From contig NW_027476729.1 in the NCBI RefSeq assembly GCF_051020955.1, forward strand, positions 85,521 through 149,520: DNA of 64,000 nucleotides, read 5' to 3'. Made by a program: the position numbers and the translations under genes. The stretch comes from Megalopta genalis. Taxonomy: Eukaryota; Arthropoda; Insecta; Hymenoptera; Halictidae. Shown piece by piece: positions 1-12,349 of the stretch. Each line of letters opens with the position of its first letter. The stretch's first letter is position 1. Under the pieces are notes generated by a model. That model saw nothing but the letters and a program-made list of their open reading frames with translations, had not been told where the DNA came from and did not search any database.

Positions 1-1800
1 CATTTGAAGTTAAACCTTCTACTTCGCATTGATTTTGAAGCTAAATCATGTGTTTCGCATGGAGTTGAAGCAAAACCTTCTACTCCGCATTGATTTGAAG
101 CAAAATCATTTGTTACGCATGCATTTGAAGCTAAACCTTCTACTCCGCATTGATTTGAAGCTAAATCATGTGTTTCGCATGCATTTGAAGCTAAACCTTC
201 TATTCCGCATTGATTTGACGCTAACTCATGTGTTTCGCATGCATTTGAAGCTAAACCTTCTACTCCGCATTGATATAAAGCTAAAACATGTGTCTCGCAT
301 GTATTTGAAGCTAAACCTTCTACTCCGTATTGATTTGAAGCTAACCCATGTGTTTCGCATGCATTTGAAGCTAAACCTTCCACTCCGCATTGATTTGAAG
401 CTAAATCATGTGTTTCGCATGCATTTGAATCTAAACCTTATATTCCGCATTGATTTGAAGCTAACTCATGTGTTTCGCATGCATTTGAAGCTTAACCTTC
501 TACTCCGTATTGATTTGAAACTAAATCATGTGTTTCGCATGCATTTGAAGCTAAACCTTCTATTCCGCATTGATTTGACGCTAAATCATGTGTTTCGCAT
601 GCATTTGAAGCTAAACCTTCTACTCCGCATTGATTTAAAGCTAAAACATGTGTTTCGCATGCATTTGAAGCTAAACCTTCTACTTCGCATTGATTTGAAT
701 CTAAATCATGTGTTTCGCATGCATTTGAAGCTAAACCATATATTCCGGATTGATTTGAAGCTAACTCATGTGTTTCGCATGCATTTGAAGCTAAACCTTC
801 CACTCCGCATTGATTTGAAGCTAAATCATGTGTTTCGCATGCATTTGAATCTAAACCTTATATTCCGCATTGATTTGAAGCTAACTCATGTGTTTCGCAT
901 GCATTTGAAGCTTAACCTTCTACTCCGTATTGATTTGAAGCTAAATCATGTGTTTCGCATGCATTTGAAGCTAAACCTTCTATTCCGCATTGATTTGACG
1001 CTAAATCATGTGTTTCGCATGCATTTGAAGCTAAACCTTCTACTTCGCATTGATTTGAAGCTAAATCATGTGTTTCGCATGCATTTGAAGCTAAACCATT
1101 TATTCCGGATTGATTTGAAGCTAACTCATGTGTTTCGAATGCATTTGAAGTTAAACCTTCTACTTTGCATTGATTTGAAGCTAAATCATGTGTTTCGCAT
1201 GGAGTTGAAGCAAAACCTTCTACTCCGCATTGATTTGAAGCAAAATCATTTGTTACGCATGCATTTGAAGCTAAACCTTCTATTAGGCATTGATTTGAAG
1301 CTAAATCATGTGTTTCGCATGCATTTGAAGCTAAACCTTCTACTCCACATTGATTTGAAGCTAAATCATGTGTTTCGCATGCATTTGAAGCTAAACCACA
1401 TATTCCGGATTGATTTGAAGCTAACTCATGTGTTTCGAATGCATTTGAAGCTAAACCTTCTACTCCGCATTGATTTGAATCCAAATCATGTGTTTCGCAT
1501 TCATTTGAAGCTAAACATATATTCCGGATTGATTTGAAGCTAACTCATGTGTTTCGAATGCATTTGAAGTTAAACCTTCTACTTCGCATTGATTTGAAGC
1601 TAAATCATGTGTTTCGCATGGAGTTGAAGCAAAACCTTCTACTCCGCATTGATTTGAAGCAAAATCATTTGTTACGCATACATTTGAAGCTAAACCTTCA
1701 ATTAGGCATTGATTTGAAGCTAAATCATGTGTTTCGCATGCATTTGAAGCTAAACCTTCTATTCCGCATTGACTTGACGCTAACTCATGTGTTTCGCATG
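1..1800. repeat. Left segment of array, short internal duplications
   Basis: These are 60-bp units with a mixture of variants (ttccactcc, gaatctaaacc, gcttaacc, catatattccgg). The four-unit run 361-600 is repeated almost exactly at 781-1020 (420 bp, seven units apart). Positions 1-180 resemble 1141-1320, both carrying the gagttgaagcaaaacc variant followed by catttgttacgcat. A one-base insertion near 33 and a one-base deletion near 1515 break the plus-strand frame. No unique sequence is present. Confidence 0.85.
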
Positions 1801-2520
1801 CATTGGAAGTTAAACCTTCTACTCCGCATTGATTTGAAGCTAAATCATGTGTTTCGCATGCACTTGAAGCTAAACCTTCTAGTCCGCATTGATTTAAAGC
1901 TAAAACATGTGTTTCGCATGCATTTGAAGCTAAACCTTCTACTTCGCATTGATTTGAAGCTAAATCATGTGTTTCGCATGCATTTGAAGCTAAACCATAT
2001 ATTCCGGATTGATTTGAAGCTAACTCATGTGTTTCGAATGCATTTGAAGCTAAACCTTCTACTCCGCATTGATTTGAATCTAAATCATGTGTTTCGCATT
2101 CATTTGAAGCTAAACCTTCTATTTCGCATTGATTTGAAGCTAACTCATGTGTTTCGCATGCTTTTGAAGCTAAACCTTCTACTCCGCATTGATTTGAAGC
2201 TAAATCATGTGTTTCGCATGCATTTGAAGCTAAACCTTCTATTCCGCATTGATTTGACGCTAACTCATGTGTTTCGCATGCATTTGAAGCTAAACCTTCT
2301 ACTCCGCATTGATATAAAGCTAAAACATGTGTTTCGCATGTATTTGAAGCTAAACCTTCTACTTCGCATTGATTTGAAGCTAAATCATGTGTTTCGCATG
2401 CATTTGAAGCTAAACCATATATTCCGGATTGATTTGAAGCTAAGTCATGTGTTTCGAATGCATTTGAAGTTAAACCTTCTACTTCGCATTGATTTGAAGC
2501 TAAATCATGTGTTTCGCATG

Positions 2521-2700
2521 GAGTTGAAGCAAAACCTTCTACTTCGCATTGATTTGAAGAAAAATCATTTGTGACGCATGCATTTGAAGCTAAACCTTCT
2601 ATTCGGCATTGATTTGAAGCTAAATCATGTGTTTCTCATGCATTTGAAACTAAACATTCTACTCCACATTGATTAAAAACTAAGTCATGTGTTTCGCATG
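2521..2700. repeat. Double-stop variant block, copy 1
   Basis: This three-unit block carries gagttgaagcaaaacc, then gaagaaaaatcatttgtgacg, then gattaaaaactaag. In the plus-strand frame that is otherwise open, it contains TGA at 2572-2574 and TAA at 2674-2676. It is a useful landmark because it recurs at several places with the same variants in the same order. Confidence 0.85.
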
Positions 2701-3900
2701 GATTTGAAGCAAAACCTTCTACTTCGCATTGATTTGAAGCTAACTCATGTGTTTCGCATGCATTTGAAGCTAAACCTTCCACTCCGCATTGATTTGAAGC
2801 TAAATCATGTGTTTCGCATGCATTTGAAACTAAACCTTATATTCCGCATTGATTTGAAGCTAACTCATGTGTTTCGCATGCATTTGACGCTTAACCTTCT
2901 ACTCCGTATTGATTTGAATCTAAATCATGTGTTTCGCATGCATTTAAAGCTAAACCTTCTATTCCGCATTGATTTGACGCTAAATCATGTGTTTCGCATG
3001 CATTTGAAGCTAAACCTTCTACTCCGCATTGATTTAAAGCTAAAACATGTGTTTCGAATGCATTTGAAGCTAAACCTTCTACTCCGCATTGATTTGAATC
3101 TAAATCATGTGTTTCGCATTCATTTGAAGCTAAACCTTCTATTCCGCATTGATTTGAAGCTAACTCATGTGTTTCGCATGCATTGGAAGTTAAACCTTCT
3201 ACTCCGCATTGATTTGAAGCTAAATCATGTGTTTCGCATGCACTTGAAGCTAAACCTTCTAGTCCGCATTGATTTAAAGCTAAAACATGTGTTTCGCATG
3301 CATTTGAAGCTAAACCTTCTACTTCGCATTGATTTGAAGCTAAATCATGTGTTTCGCATGCATTTGAAGCTAAACCATATATTCCGGATTGATTTGAAGC
3401 TAACTCATGTGTTTCGAATGCATTTGAAGCTAAACCTTCTACTCCGCATTGATTTGAATCTAAATCATGTGTTTCGCATTCATTTGAAGCTAAACCTTCT
3501 ATTTCGCATTGATTTGAAGCTAACTCATGTGTTTCGCATGCATTTGAAGCTAAACCTTCTACTCCGCATTGATTTGAAGCTAAATCATGTGTTTCGCATG
3601 CATTTGAAGCTAAACCTTCTATTCCGCATTGATTTGACGCTAACTCATGTGTTTCGCATGCATTTGAAGCTAAACCTTCTACTCCGCATTGATATAAAGC
3701 TAAAACATGTGTTTCGCATGTATTTGAAGCTAAACCTTCTACTTCGCATTGATTTGAAGCTAAATCATGTGTTTCGCATGCATTTGAAGCTAAACCATAT
3801 ATTCCGGATTGATTTGAAGCTAAGTCATGTGTTTCGAATGCATTTGAAGTTAAACCTTCTACTTCGCATTGATTTGAAGCTAAATCATGTGTTTCGCATG

Positions 3901-4080
3901 GAGTTGAAGCAAAACCTTCTACTTCGCATTGATTTGAAGAAAAATCATTTGTGACGCATGCATTTGAAGCTAAACCTTCTATTCGGCATTGATTTGAAGC
4001 TAAATCATGTGTTTCTCATGCATTTGAAACTAAACATTCTACTCCACATTGATTAAAAACTAAGTCATGTGTTTCGCATG
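3901..4080. repeat. Double-stop variant block, copy 2
   Basis: This is the second copy of the three-unit landmark, 1,380 bp after copy 1. TGA is at 3952-3954 and TAA at 4054-4056 in the plus-strand frame. It belongs to the second copy of the 1,380-bp HOR. Confidence 0.85.
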
Positions 4081-4440
4081 GATTTGAAGCAAAACCTTCT
4101 ACTTCGCATTGATTTGAAGCTAACTCATGTGTTTCGCATGCATTTGAAGCTAAACCTTCCACTCCGCATTGATTTGAAGCTAAATCATGTGTTTCGCATG
4201 CTTTTGAAACTAAACCTTATATTCCGCATTGATTTGAAGCTAACTCATGTGTTTCGCATGCATTTGACGCTTAACCTTCTACTCCGTATTGATTTGAATC
4301 TAAATCATGTGTTTCGCATGCATTTAAAGCTAAACCTTCTATTCCGCATTGATTTGACGCTAAATCATGTGTTTCGCATGCATTTGAAGCTAAACCTTCT
4401 ACTCCGCATTGATTTAAAGCTAAAACATGTGTTTCGAATG

Positions 4441-6960
4441 CATTTGAAGCTAAACCTTCTACTCCGCATTGATTTGAATCTAAATCATGTGTTTCGCATT
4501 CATTTGAAGCTAAACCTTCTATTCCGCATTGATTTGAAGCTAACTCATGTGTTTCGCATGCATTTGAAGCTAAACCTTCTACTCCGCATTGATTTGAAGC
4601 TAAATCATGTGTTTCGCATGCATTTGAAGCTAATCCTTCTATTCCGCATTGATTTGACGCTAACTCATGTGTTTCGTATGCATTTGAAGCTAAACCTTCT
4701 ACTCCGCATTGATTTGAAGCTAAATCATGTGTTTCGCATGCATTTGAAGCTAAATCATATATTCCGGATTGATTTGAAGATAACTCATGTGTTTCGAATG
4801 CATTTGAAGCTAAACCTTCTACTCCGCATTGATTTGTATCTAAATCATATGTTACGCATTCATTTGAAGCTAAACCTTCTATTCCGCATTGATTTGAAGC
4901 TAACTCATGTGTTTCGCATGCATTTGAAGCTAAACCTTCTACTCCGCATTGATTTGAAGCTAAATAATGTGTTTCGCATGCATTTGAAGCTAAACCTTCT
5001 ATTCCGCATTGATTTGAAGCTAAATCATGTGTTTCGCATGCATTTGAAACTAAACCTTCCACTCCGCATTGATTTGAAGCTAAATCATGTGTTTCGCGTG
5101 CATTTGAAGCTAAACCTTCTATTCCGCATTGATTTGTAGCTAAATCATGTGTTTCGCATGCTTTTGAAGCTAAACCTTACACTCCGCATTGATTTGAAGC
5201 AAAATCATTTGTTACGCATGCATTTGAAGCTAAACCTTCCACTCCGCAATGATTTGAAAATAAATCATGTGTTTCGCATGCATTTGAAGCTAAACCTTCT
5301 ACTCCGCATTGATTTAAAGCTAAAACATGTGTTTCGCATGTATTTGAAGCTAAACCTTCTACTTCGCATTGATTTGAAGCTAAATCATGTGTTTCGCATG
5401 CATTTGAAGCTAAACCATATATTCCGGATTGATTTGAAGCTAACTCATGTGTTTCGCATGCATTTGAAGTTAAACCTTCTACCACGCATTGATTTGAAGC
5501 TAAATCATGTGTTTCGCATGCAATTGTAGCTAAACCTACCACTCCGCATTGATTTCAAGCTAAGTCATGTGTTTCGCATGGTTTGAAGCAAAAACTTCTA
5601 CTTCGCATTGATTTGAAGCAATATCATTTGTTACGCATGCATTTGAAGCTAAACCTTCTATTCGGCATTGATTTGAAGCTAAATCATGTGTTTCGCATGC
5701 ATTTGAAGCTAAACCTTCTACTCCACATTGATTTCAAGCTAAGTCATGTGTTTCGCATGGATTTGAAGCAAAACCTTCTACTTCGCATTGATTGGAAGCT
5801 AACTCATGTGTTTCGTATGCATTTGATGCTAAACCTTCTACTCCTCATTGACATGAAGCTAAATCATGTGTTTCGCATGCATTGGAAGTTAAACCTTCTA
5901 CTCCGCATTGATTTGAAGCTAAATCATGTGTTTCGCATGCATTTGAAGATAAACCTTCTACTCCGCATTGATTTAAAGCTAAAACATGTGTTTCGCATGC
6001 ATTTGAAGCTAAACCTTCTACTTCGCATTGATTTGAATCTAAATCATGTGTTTCGCACGCATTTGAAGCTAAACCATATATTCCGGATTGATTTGAAGCT
6101 AACTCATGTGTTTCGAATGCATTTGAAGCAAAACCTTCTACTTCGCATTGATTTGAAGCTAACAAATGTGTTTCATATGCATTTGAAGCTAAACCTTCTA
6201 TTCCGCATTGATTTGAAGCTAACTCATGTGTTTCGCATGCATTTGAAGTTAATCCTACTACTCCGCATTGATTTGAAGCTAAATCGTGTGTTTCGCATGC
6301 ATTCGAAGCTAAACCTTACACTCCGCATTGATTTGAAGCAAAATCATATGTTACGCATGCATTTGAAGCTAAACCTTCCACTCCGCATGGATTTGAAGCT
6401 AATTCATGTGTTTCGCATGCATTCGAAGCTAAACCTTACACTCCGCATGGATTTGAAGCAAAATCATTTGTTACGCATGCATTTGAAGCTAAACCTTCTA
6501 TTCGGCATTGATTTGAAGCTAAATCATGTGTTTCGTATACATTTGAAGCTAAACCTTCTACTCCGCAGTGATTTGAAGCTAAATCATGTGTTTCGCATGC
6601 ATTTGAAGCGAAACCTTCTATTCCGCATTGATTTGAAGCTAAATCATGTGTTTCGCATTCATTTGAAGCTAAACCTTCCACTCCGCATTGATTTGAAGCT
6701 AAATCATGTGTTTCGCATGCATTTGAATCTAAACCTTATATTCCGCATTGATTTGAAGCTAAATCAAGTGTTTCGCATGCATTTGAAGCTAAACCTTGTG
6801 TTCCGCATTGATTTGAAGCTAAATCATGTGTTTGGCATGCATTTGAAGCTAAACCTTCTATTCCGCATTGATTTGACGCTAACTCATGTGTTTCGCATGC
6901 ATTGGAAGTTAAACCTTCTACTCCGCATTGATTTGAAGCTAAATCATGTGTTTCGCATGC
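4441..6960. repeat. Long-range duplicated segment, left copy
   Basis: This segment recurs at about 43,400-46,000. Rare variants are shared in order: gctaatccttctattcc near 4630, gatttgtatctaaatcat near 4830, taaataatgtg near 4960, ttcgcgtgc near 5095, ttctaccacgc near 5480, caattgtagc near 5521, the shortened catggtttgaagc near 5578, tttcgtatacatttg near 6531, accttgtgttccg near 6792 and tgtttggcatgc near 6830. A one-base deletion at about 5580 interrupts the plus frame. The left copy is nearly free of indels, whereas its partner is full of them. Confidence 0.85.
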
Positions 6961-7995
6961 ATTTGAAGCTAAACCTTCTATTCCGCATTGATTTGAAGCT
7001 AAATCATGTGTTTCGCATGCATTTGAAGCTAAACCTTCTACTCCGCATTGATTTGAAGCTAACTCATGTGTTTCGAATGCATTTGAAGCTAAACCTTCTA
7101 CTTCGCATTGATTTGAATCTAAATCATGTGTTTCTTATGCATTTGAAGCTAAACCTTCTACTCCTCATTTATATGAAGCTAAATCATGTGTTTCGCATGC
7201 ATTTGCATCTAAACCTTATATTCTGCATTGATTTGAAGCTAACTCATGTGTTTCGCATGCATTTGAAGCTAAACCTTCTACTCCGCATTGATTTGAAGCT
7301 AAATCATGTGTTTCGCATGCATTTGAAGCTAAACCTTCTATTCCGCATTGATGTGACACTAACTCATGTGTTTCGCATGCATTGGAAGTTAAACCTTCTA
7401 CTCCGCATTGATTTGAAGCTAAATCATGTGTTTCGCATGCATTTGAAGATAAATCTTCTACTCCGCATTGATTTAAAACTAAAACATGTGTTTCGCAAGC
7501 ATTTGAAGCTAAACCTTCTACTTCGCATTGATTTGAAGCTAAATCATGTGTTTCGCATGCATTTGAAGCTTAACCATATATTCCGCATTGATTTGAAGCT
7601 AACTCATGTGTTTCGAATGCATTAGAAGCTAAACCTTCTACTCCGCATTGATTTGAAGCTAAATCATGTGTTTCGCATGCATTTGAAGCTAAACCATCTA
7701 CTCCGCATTGATTTGAAGCTAAATCATGTGTTTCGCATGCATTTGAAGCTAAACCATATATTCCGGATTGATTTGAAGCTAACTCATGTGTTTCGCATGC
7801 ATTTGAAGCTAAACCATATATTCCGGATTGATTTGAAGCTAACTCATGTGTTTCGAATGCATTTGAAGCTAAACCTTCTACTTCGCATTGATTTGAATCT
7901 AAATCATGTGTTTCGTATGCATTTGAAGCTAAACCTTCTACTCCTCATTTATATGAAGCTAAATCATGTGTTTCGCATGCATTTGCATCTAAACC

Positions 7996-9762
7996 TTATA
8001 TTCCGCATTGATTTGAAGCTAACTCATGTGTTTCGCATGCATTTGAAGCTAAACCTTCTACTCCGCATTGATTTGAAGCTAATTCATGTGTTTCGCATGC
8101 ATTTGAAGCTAAACCTTCTATTCCGCATTGATGTGACACTAACTCATGTGTTTCGCATGCATTCGAAGTTAAACCTTCTACTCCGCATTGATTTGAAGCT
8201 AAATCATGTGTTTCGCATGCATTTGAAGATAAACCTTCTACTCCGCATTGATTTAAAACTAAAACATGTGTTTCGCAAGCATTTGAAGCTAAACCTTCTA
8301 CTTCGCATTGATTTGAAGCTAAATCATGTGTTTCGCATGCATTTGAAGCTAAACCTTCTACTCCGCATTGATTTGAAGCTAAATCATGTGTTTCGCATGG
8401 ATTTGAAGCAAAACCTTCTACTTCGCATTGTTTTGAAGCTAAATCATGTGTTTCGCATGCATTTGAAGCTAAACCATATATTCCGCATTGATTTGAAGCT
8501 AACTCATGTGTTTCGAATGCATTTGAAGCTAAACCTTCTACTCCGCATTGATTTGAAGCTAAATCATGTGTTTCGCATGCATTTGAAGCTAAACCTTCTA
8601 TTCCGCATTGATTTGAAGCTAAATCATGTGTTTCGCATGCATTTGAAGATAAACCTTCTACTCCGCATTGATTTAAAACTAAAACATGTGTTTCGCAAGC
8701 ATTTGAAGCTAAACCTTCTACTTCGCATTGATTTGAAGCTAAATCATGTGCTTCGCATGCATTTGAAGCTAAACCTTCTACTTCGCATTGATTTGAAGCT
8801 AAATCATGTGCTTCGCATGCACATGAAGCTAAACCTTCTACTCCGCATTGATTTAAAGCTAAAACATGTGTTTCGCAAGCATTTGAAGCTAAACCTTCTA
8901 CTTCGCATTGATTTGAAGCTAAATCATGTGCTTCGCATGCACTTGAAGCTAAACCTTCTACTCCGCATTGATTTAAAGCTAAAACATGTGTTTCGCAAGC
9001 ATTTGAAGCTAAACCTTCTACTTCGCATTGATTTGAAGCTAAATCATGTGCTTCGCATGCATTTGAAGCTAAACCTTCTACTTCGCATTGATTTGAAGCT
9101 AAATCATGTGTTTCGCATGGAGTTGAAGCAAAACCTTCTACTCCGCATTGATTTGAAGCAAAATCATTTGTTACGCATGCATTTGAAGCTAAACCTTCAA
9201 TTAGGCATTGATTTGAAGCTAAATCATGTGTTTCGCATGCATTTGAAGCTAAACCTTCTACTCCACATTGATTTGAAGCTAACTCATGTGTTTCGTATGC
9301 ATTTGAAGCTAAACCTTCTACTTCGCATTCATTTGAAGCTAAATCATGTGTTTCGCATGGAGTTGAAGCAAAACCTTCTACTCCGCATTGATTTGAAGCA
9401 AAATCACTTGTTTCACATGCACTTGAAGCTAAGCCTTCTATTCCGCATTGATTTGAAGCTAAATCATGTGTTTCGCATGCATTTGAAGCTAAACCTTCTA
9501 TTCCGCATTGATTTGAAGCTAAATCATGTGTTTCGCATGCATTTGAAGCAAAACCTTCTACTTCGCATTGATTTGAAGCAAAATCATTTGTTACGCATGC
9601 ATTTGAAGCTAAAGCTTCTATTCCGCATTGATTTGAAGCTAACTCATGTGTTTCGCATGCATTTGAAGTTAAACCTTCTACTCCGCATTGATTTGAAGCT
9701 AATTCATGTGTTTCGCATGCATTTGAAGCTAAACCTTCTACACCGCATTGATTTGAAGCCAA
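7996..9762 (-). other. Longest minus-strand open frame (588 codons), probably fortuitous
   Basis: This frame lies opposite the plus-strand frame and reads as a 20-residue repeat ASNACETHDL / ASNQCGVEGL, with a cysteine about every ten residues. It is the most protein-like of the frames in composition. Elsewhere it is closed repeatedly by common variants: gcttaacc gives TAA and tttcaagct gives TGA on the minus strand. No non-repetitive start, signal sequence or domain is visible. It is included because a reader searching proteins will meet it, not because I believe it is expressed. Confidence 0.25.
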
Positions 9763-9990
9763 GTCATGTGTTTCGCATGTATTTGATGCGATCTCGTTTG
9801 TTTCGTATGCAGTTGAAGCTAAATCATTTATATCTCAAGTATTTGAATATAACTCATGTGTTTCGCATGCATTTGAAGCTAAACCTTCTACTCCGCATTG
9901 ATTTGAAGCTAAAACATGTGTTTCGCATGCATTTGAAGCTAAACCTTCTACTCCGCATTGATTTGAAGCTAAATCATGTGTTTCGCATGC
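8640..9990. repeat. Long-range duplicated segment with trimer element, left copy
   Basis: It shares with about 50,780-52,150 the run of atgtgcttcgcatgc variants, the gagttgaagc / tcaattaggc units, cttcgcattcatttg, the unusual aaatcacttgtttcacatgc unit, gctaaagcttc, gctaattcatg, ctacaccgcattg with gccaagtc, and the diverged trimer element. The match covers about 1.3 kb at a distance of about 42 kb. Confidence 0.83.
9781..9870. repeat. Diverged trimer element, copy 1
   Basis: Three consecutive monomers that are unusually diverged: atttgatgcgatctcgtttg, then agttgaagctaaatcattta with tatctcaagt, then atttgaatataactcatg. Because there are three rather than two, the 60-bp register shifts by 30 bp after it. 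The plus frame reads MRSRLFRMQLKLNHLYLKYL through it. It is preceded by the ctacaccgc / gccaagtc unit. Confidence 0.9.
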
Positions 9991-11790
9991 ATTTGATGCT
10001 AAACCATATATTCCGGATTGATTTGAAGCTAACTCATGTGTTTCGAATGCATTTGAAGCTAAACCTTCTACTTCGCATTGATTTGAATCTAAATCATTTG
10101 TTTCGCATGCATTTGAAGCTAAAACTTCTATACCGCATTGATTTGAAGCTAAATCATGTGTTTCGCATGCATTTGAAGCTAAACCATATATTCCGGATTG
10201 ATTTGAAGCTAACTCATGTGTTTCGAATGCATTTGAAGCTAAACCTTCTATTCCGCATTGATTTGAAGCTAAATCGTGTGTTTCGCATGCATTTGAAGCT
10301 AAACCTTCTACTCCGCATTGATTTGAAGCTAAATCATGTGTTTCGCATGCATTTGAAGCTAAACCATATATTCCGGATTGATTTGAAGCTAACTCATGTG
10401 TTTCGCATGCATTTGAAGCTAAACCATATATTCCGGATTGATTTGAAGCTAACTCATGTGTTTCGAATGCATTTGAAGCTAAACCTTCTACTTCGCATTG
10501 ATTTGAATCTAAATCATGTGTTTCGTATGCATTTGAAGCTAAACCTTCTACTCCTCATTTATATGAAGCTAAATCATGTGTTTCGCATGCATTTGCATCT
10601 AAACCTTATATTCCGCATTGATTTGAAGCTAACTCATGTGTTTCGCATGCATTTGAAGCTAAACCTTCTACTCCGCATTGATTTGAAGCTAAATCATGTG
10701 TTTCGCATGCATTTGAAGCTAAACCTTCTATTCCGCATTGATGTGACACTAACTCATGTGTTTCGCATGCATTGGAAGTTAAACCTTCTACTCCGCATTG
10801 ATTTGAAGCTAAATCATGTGTTTCGCATGCATTTGAAGATAAACCTTCTACTCCGCATTGATTTAAAACTAAAACATGTGTTTCGCAAGCATTTGAAGAT
10901 AAACCTTATACTTCGCATTGATTTGAAGCTAAATCATGTGTTTCGCATGCATTTGAAGCTAAACCATATATTCCGCATTGATTTGAAGCTAACTCATGTG
11001 TTTCGAATGCATTTGAAGCTAAACCTTCTACTCCGCATTGATTTGAAGCTAAATCATGTGCTTCGCATGCATTTGAAGCTAAACCTTCTACTTCGCATTG
11101 ATTTGAAGCTAAATCATGTGTTTCGCATGGAGTTGAAGCAAAACCTTCTACTCCGCATTGATTTGAAGCAAAATCATTTGTTACGCATGCATTTGAAGCT
11201 AAACCTTCAATTAGGCATTGATTTGAAGCTAAATCATGTGTTTCGCATGCATTTGAAGCTAAACCTTCTACTCCACATTGATTTGAAGCTAACTCATGTG
11301 TTTCGTATGCATTTGAAGCTAAACCTTCTACTTCGCATTCATTTGAAGCTAAATCATGTGTTTCGCATGGAGTTGAAGCAAAACCTTCTACTCCGCATTG
11401 ATTTGAAGCAAAATCACTTGTTTCACATGCACTTGAAGCTAAGCCTTCTATTCCGCATTGATTTGAAGCTAAATCATGTGTTTCGCATGCATTTGAAGCT
11501 AAACCTTCTATTCCGCATTGATTTTGAAGCTAAATCATGTGTTTCGCATGCATTTGAAGCAAAACCTTCTACTTCGCATTGATTTGAAGCAAATCATTTG
11601 TTACGCATGCATTTGAAGCTAAAGCTTCTATTCCGCATTGATTTGAAGCTAACTCATGTGTTTCGCATGCATTTGAAGTTAAACCTTCTACTCCGCATTG
11701 ATTTGAAGCTAATTCATGTGTTTCGCATGCATTTGAAGCTAAACCTTCTACACCGCATTGATTTGAAGCCAAGTCATGTGTTTCGCATGT

Positions 11791-11880
11791 ATTTGATGCG
11801 ATCTCGTTTGTTTCGTATGCAGTTGAAGCTAAATCATTTATATCTCAAGTATTTGAATATAACTCATGTGTTTCGCATGC
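11791..11880. repeat. Diverged trimer element, copy 2
   Basis: Matches copy 1, 2,010 bp downstream, inside the second copy of the 2,010-bp HOR. The third monomer is again gaatataac and the first ends tttcgtatgc. Confidence 0.9.
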
Positions 11881-12349
11881 ATTTGAAGCTAAACCTTCTA
11901 CTCCGCATTGATTTGAAGCTAAAACATGTGTTTCGCATGCATTTGAAGCTAAACCTTCTACTCCGCATTGATTTGAAGCTAAATCATGTGTTTCGCATGC
12001 ATTTGATGCTAAACCATATATTCCGGATTGATTTGAAGCTAACTCATGTGTTTCGAATGCATTTGAAGCTAAACCTTCTACTTCGCATTGATTTGAATCT
12101 AAATCATTTGTTTCGCATGCATTTGAAGCTAAAACTTCTATACCGCATTGATTTGAAGCTAAATCATGTGTTTCGCATGCATTTGAAGCTAAACCATATA
12201 TTCCGGATTGATTTGAAGCTAACTCATGTGTTTCGAATGCATTTGAAGCTAAACCTTCTATTCCGCATTGATTTGAAGCTAAATCGTGTGTTTCGCATGC
12301 ATTTGAAGCTAAACCTTCTACTCCGCATTGATTTGAAAGCTAAATCATG

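Larger units (their letters stand above)
1801..4560. repeat. Tandem duplication of a 1,380-bp higher-order repeat
   Basis: The 23-unit block 1801-3180 is followed directly by a second copy, 3181-4560. The order of variants is the same: cattggaagtt, ctagtccgc, catatattccgg, gatataaagc, gagttgaagc, gaagaaaaatc, gattaaaaac, and so on. Few bases differ between copies, for example ctttt at 2161 versus cattt at 3541. The two in-frame stops of the block (TGA at 2572 and TAA at 2674) recur exactly 1,380 bp later. Near-identity of adjacent copies implies recent unequal exchange. Confidence 0.88.
7653..11582 (+). other. Long open frame through repeats, probably not a gene
   Basis: A 1,309-codon open frame made only of the 20-residue repeat HVFRMHLKLN / LLLRIDLKLN. 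It is opened upstream by a TAG (variant cattagaagc near 7622) and closed after a one-base insertion near 11,524 shifts the frame. The predicted peptide would be very basic and leucine-rich, with no signal peptide, domain or non-repetitive end. The consensus 60-bp unit has no stop in this frame, so length alone is weak evidence. I treat it as fortuitous. Confidence 0.3.

Noticed and set aside
29..1537. Plus-strand leucine- and lysine-rich repeat protein genes across the window
   Set aside because: The frame is open because the 60-bp unit lacks stops. Nonsense and frameshift variants spread with the HORs, variants fall in all codon positions, and no non-repetitive protein segment, leader or domain exists.
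7996..9762. Minus-strand cysteine-containing ASNQCGVEGL repeat protein
   Set aside because: Frequent variants gcttaacc and tttcaagct create stops on this strand throughout the array, most substitutions are nonsynonymous, and no unique start region is present.
9781..9870. Trimer element as a transposon insertion
   Set aside because: It is built from three recognisable 30-bp monomers, has no terminal inverted repeats, target-site duplication or coding capacity, and always sits in register.
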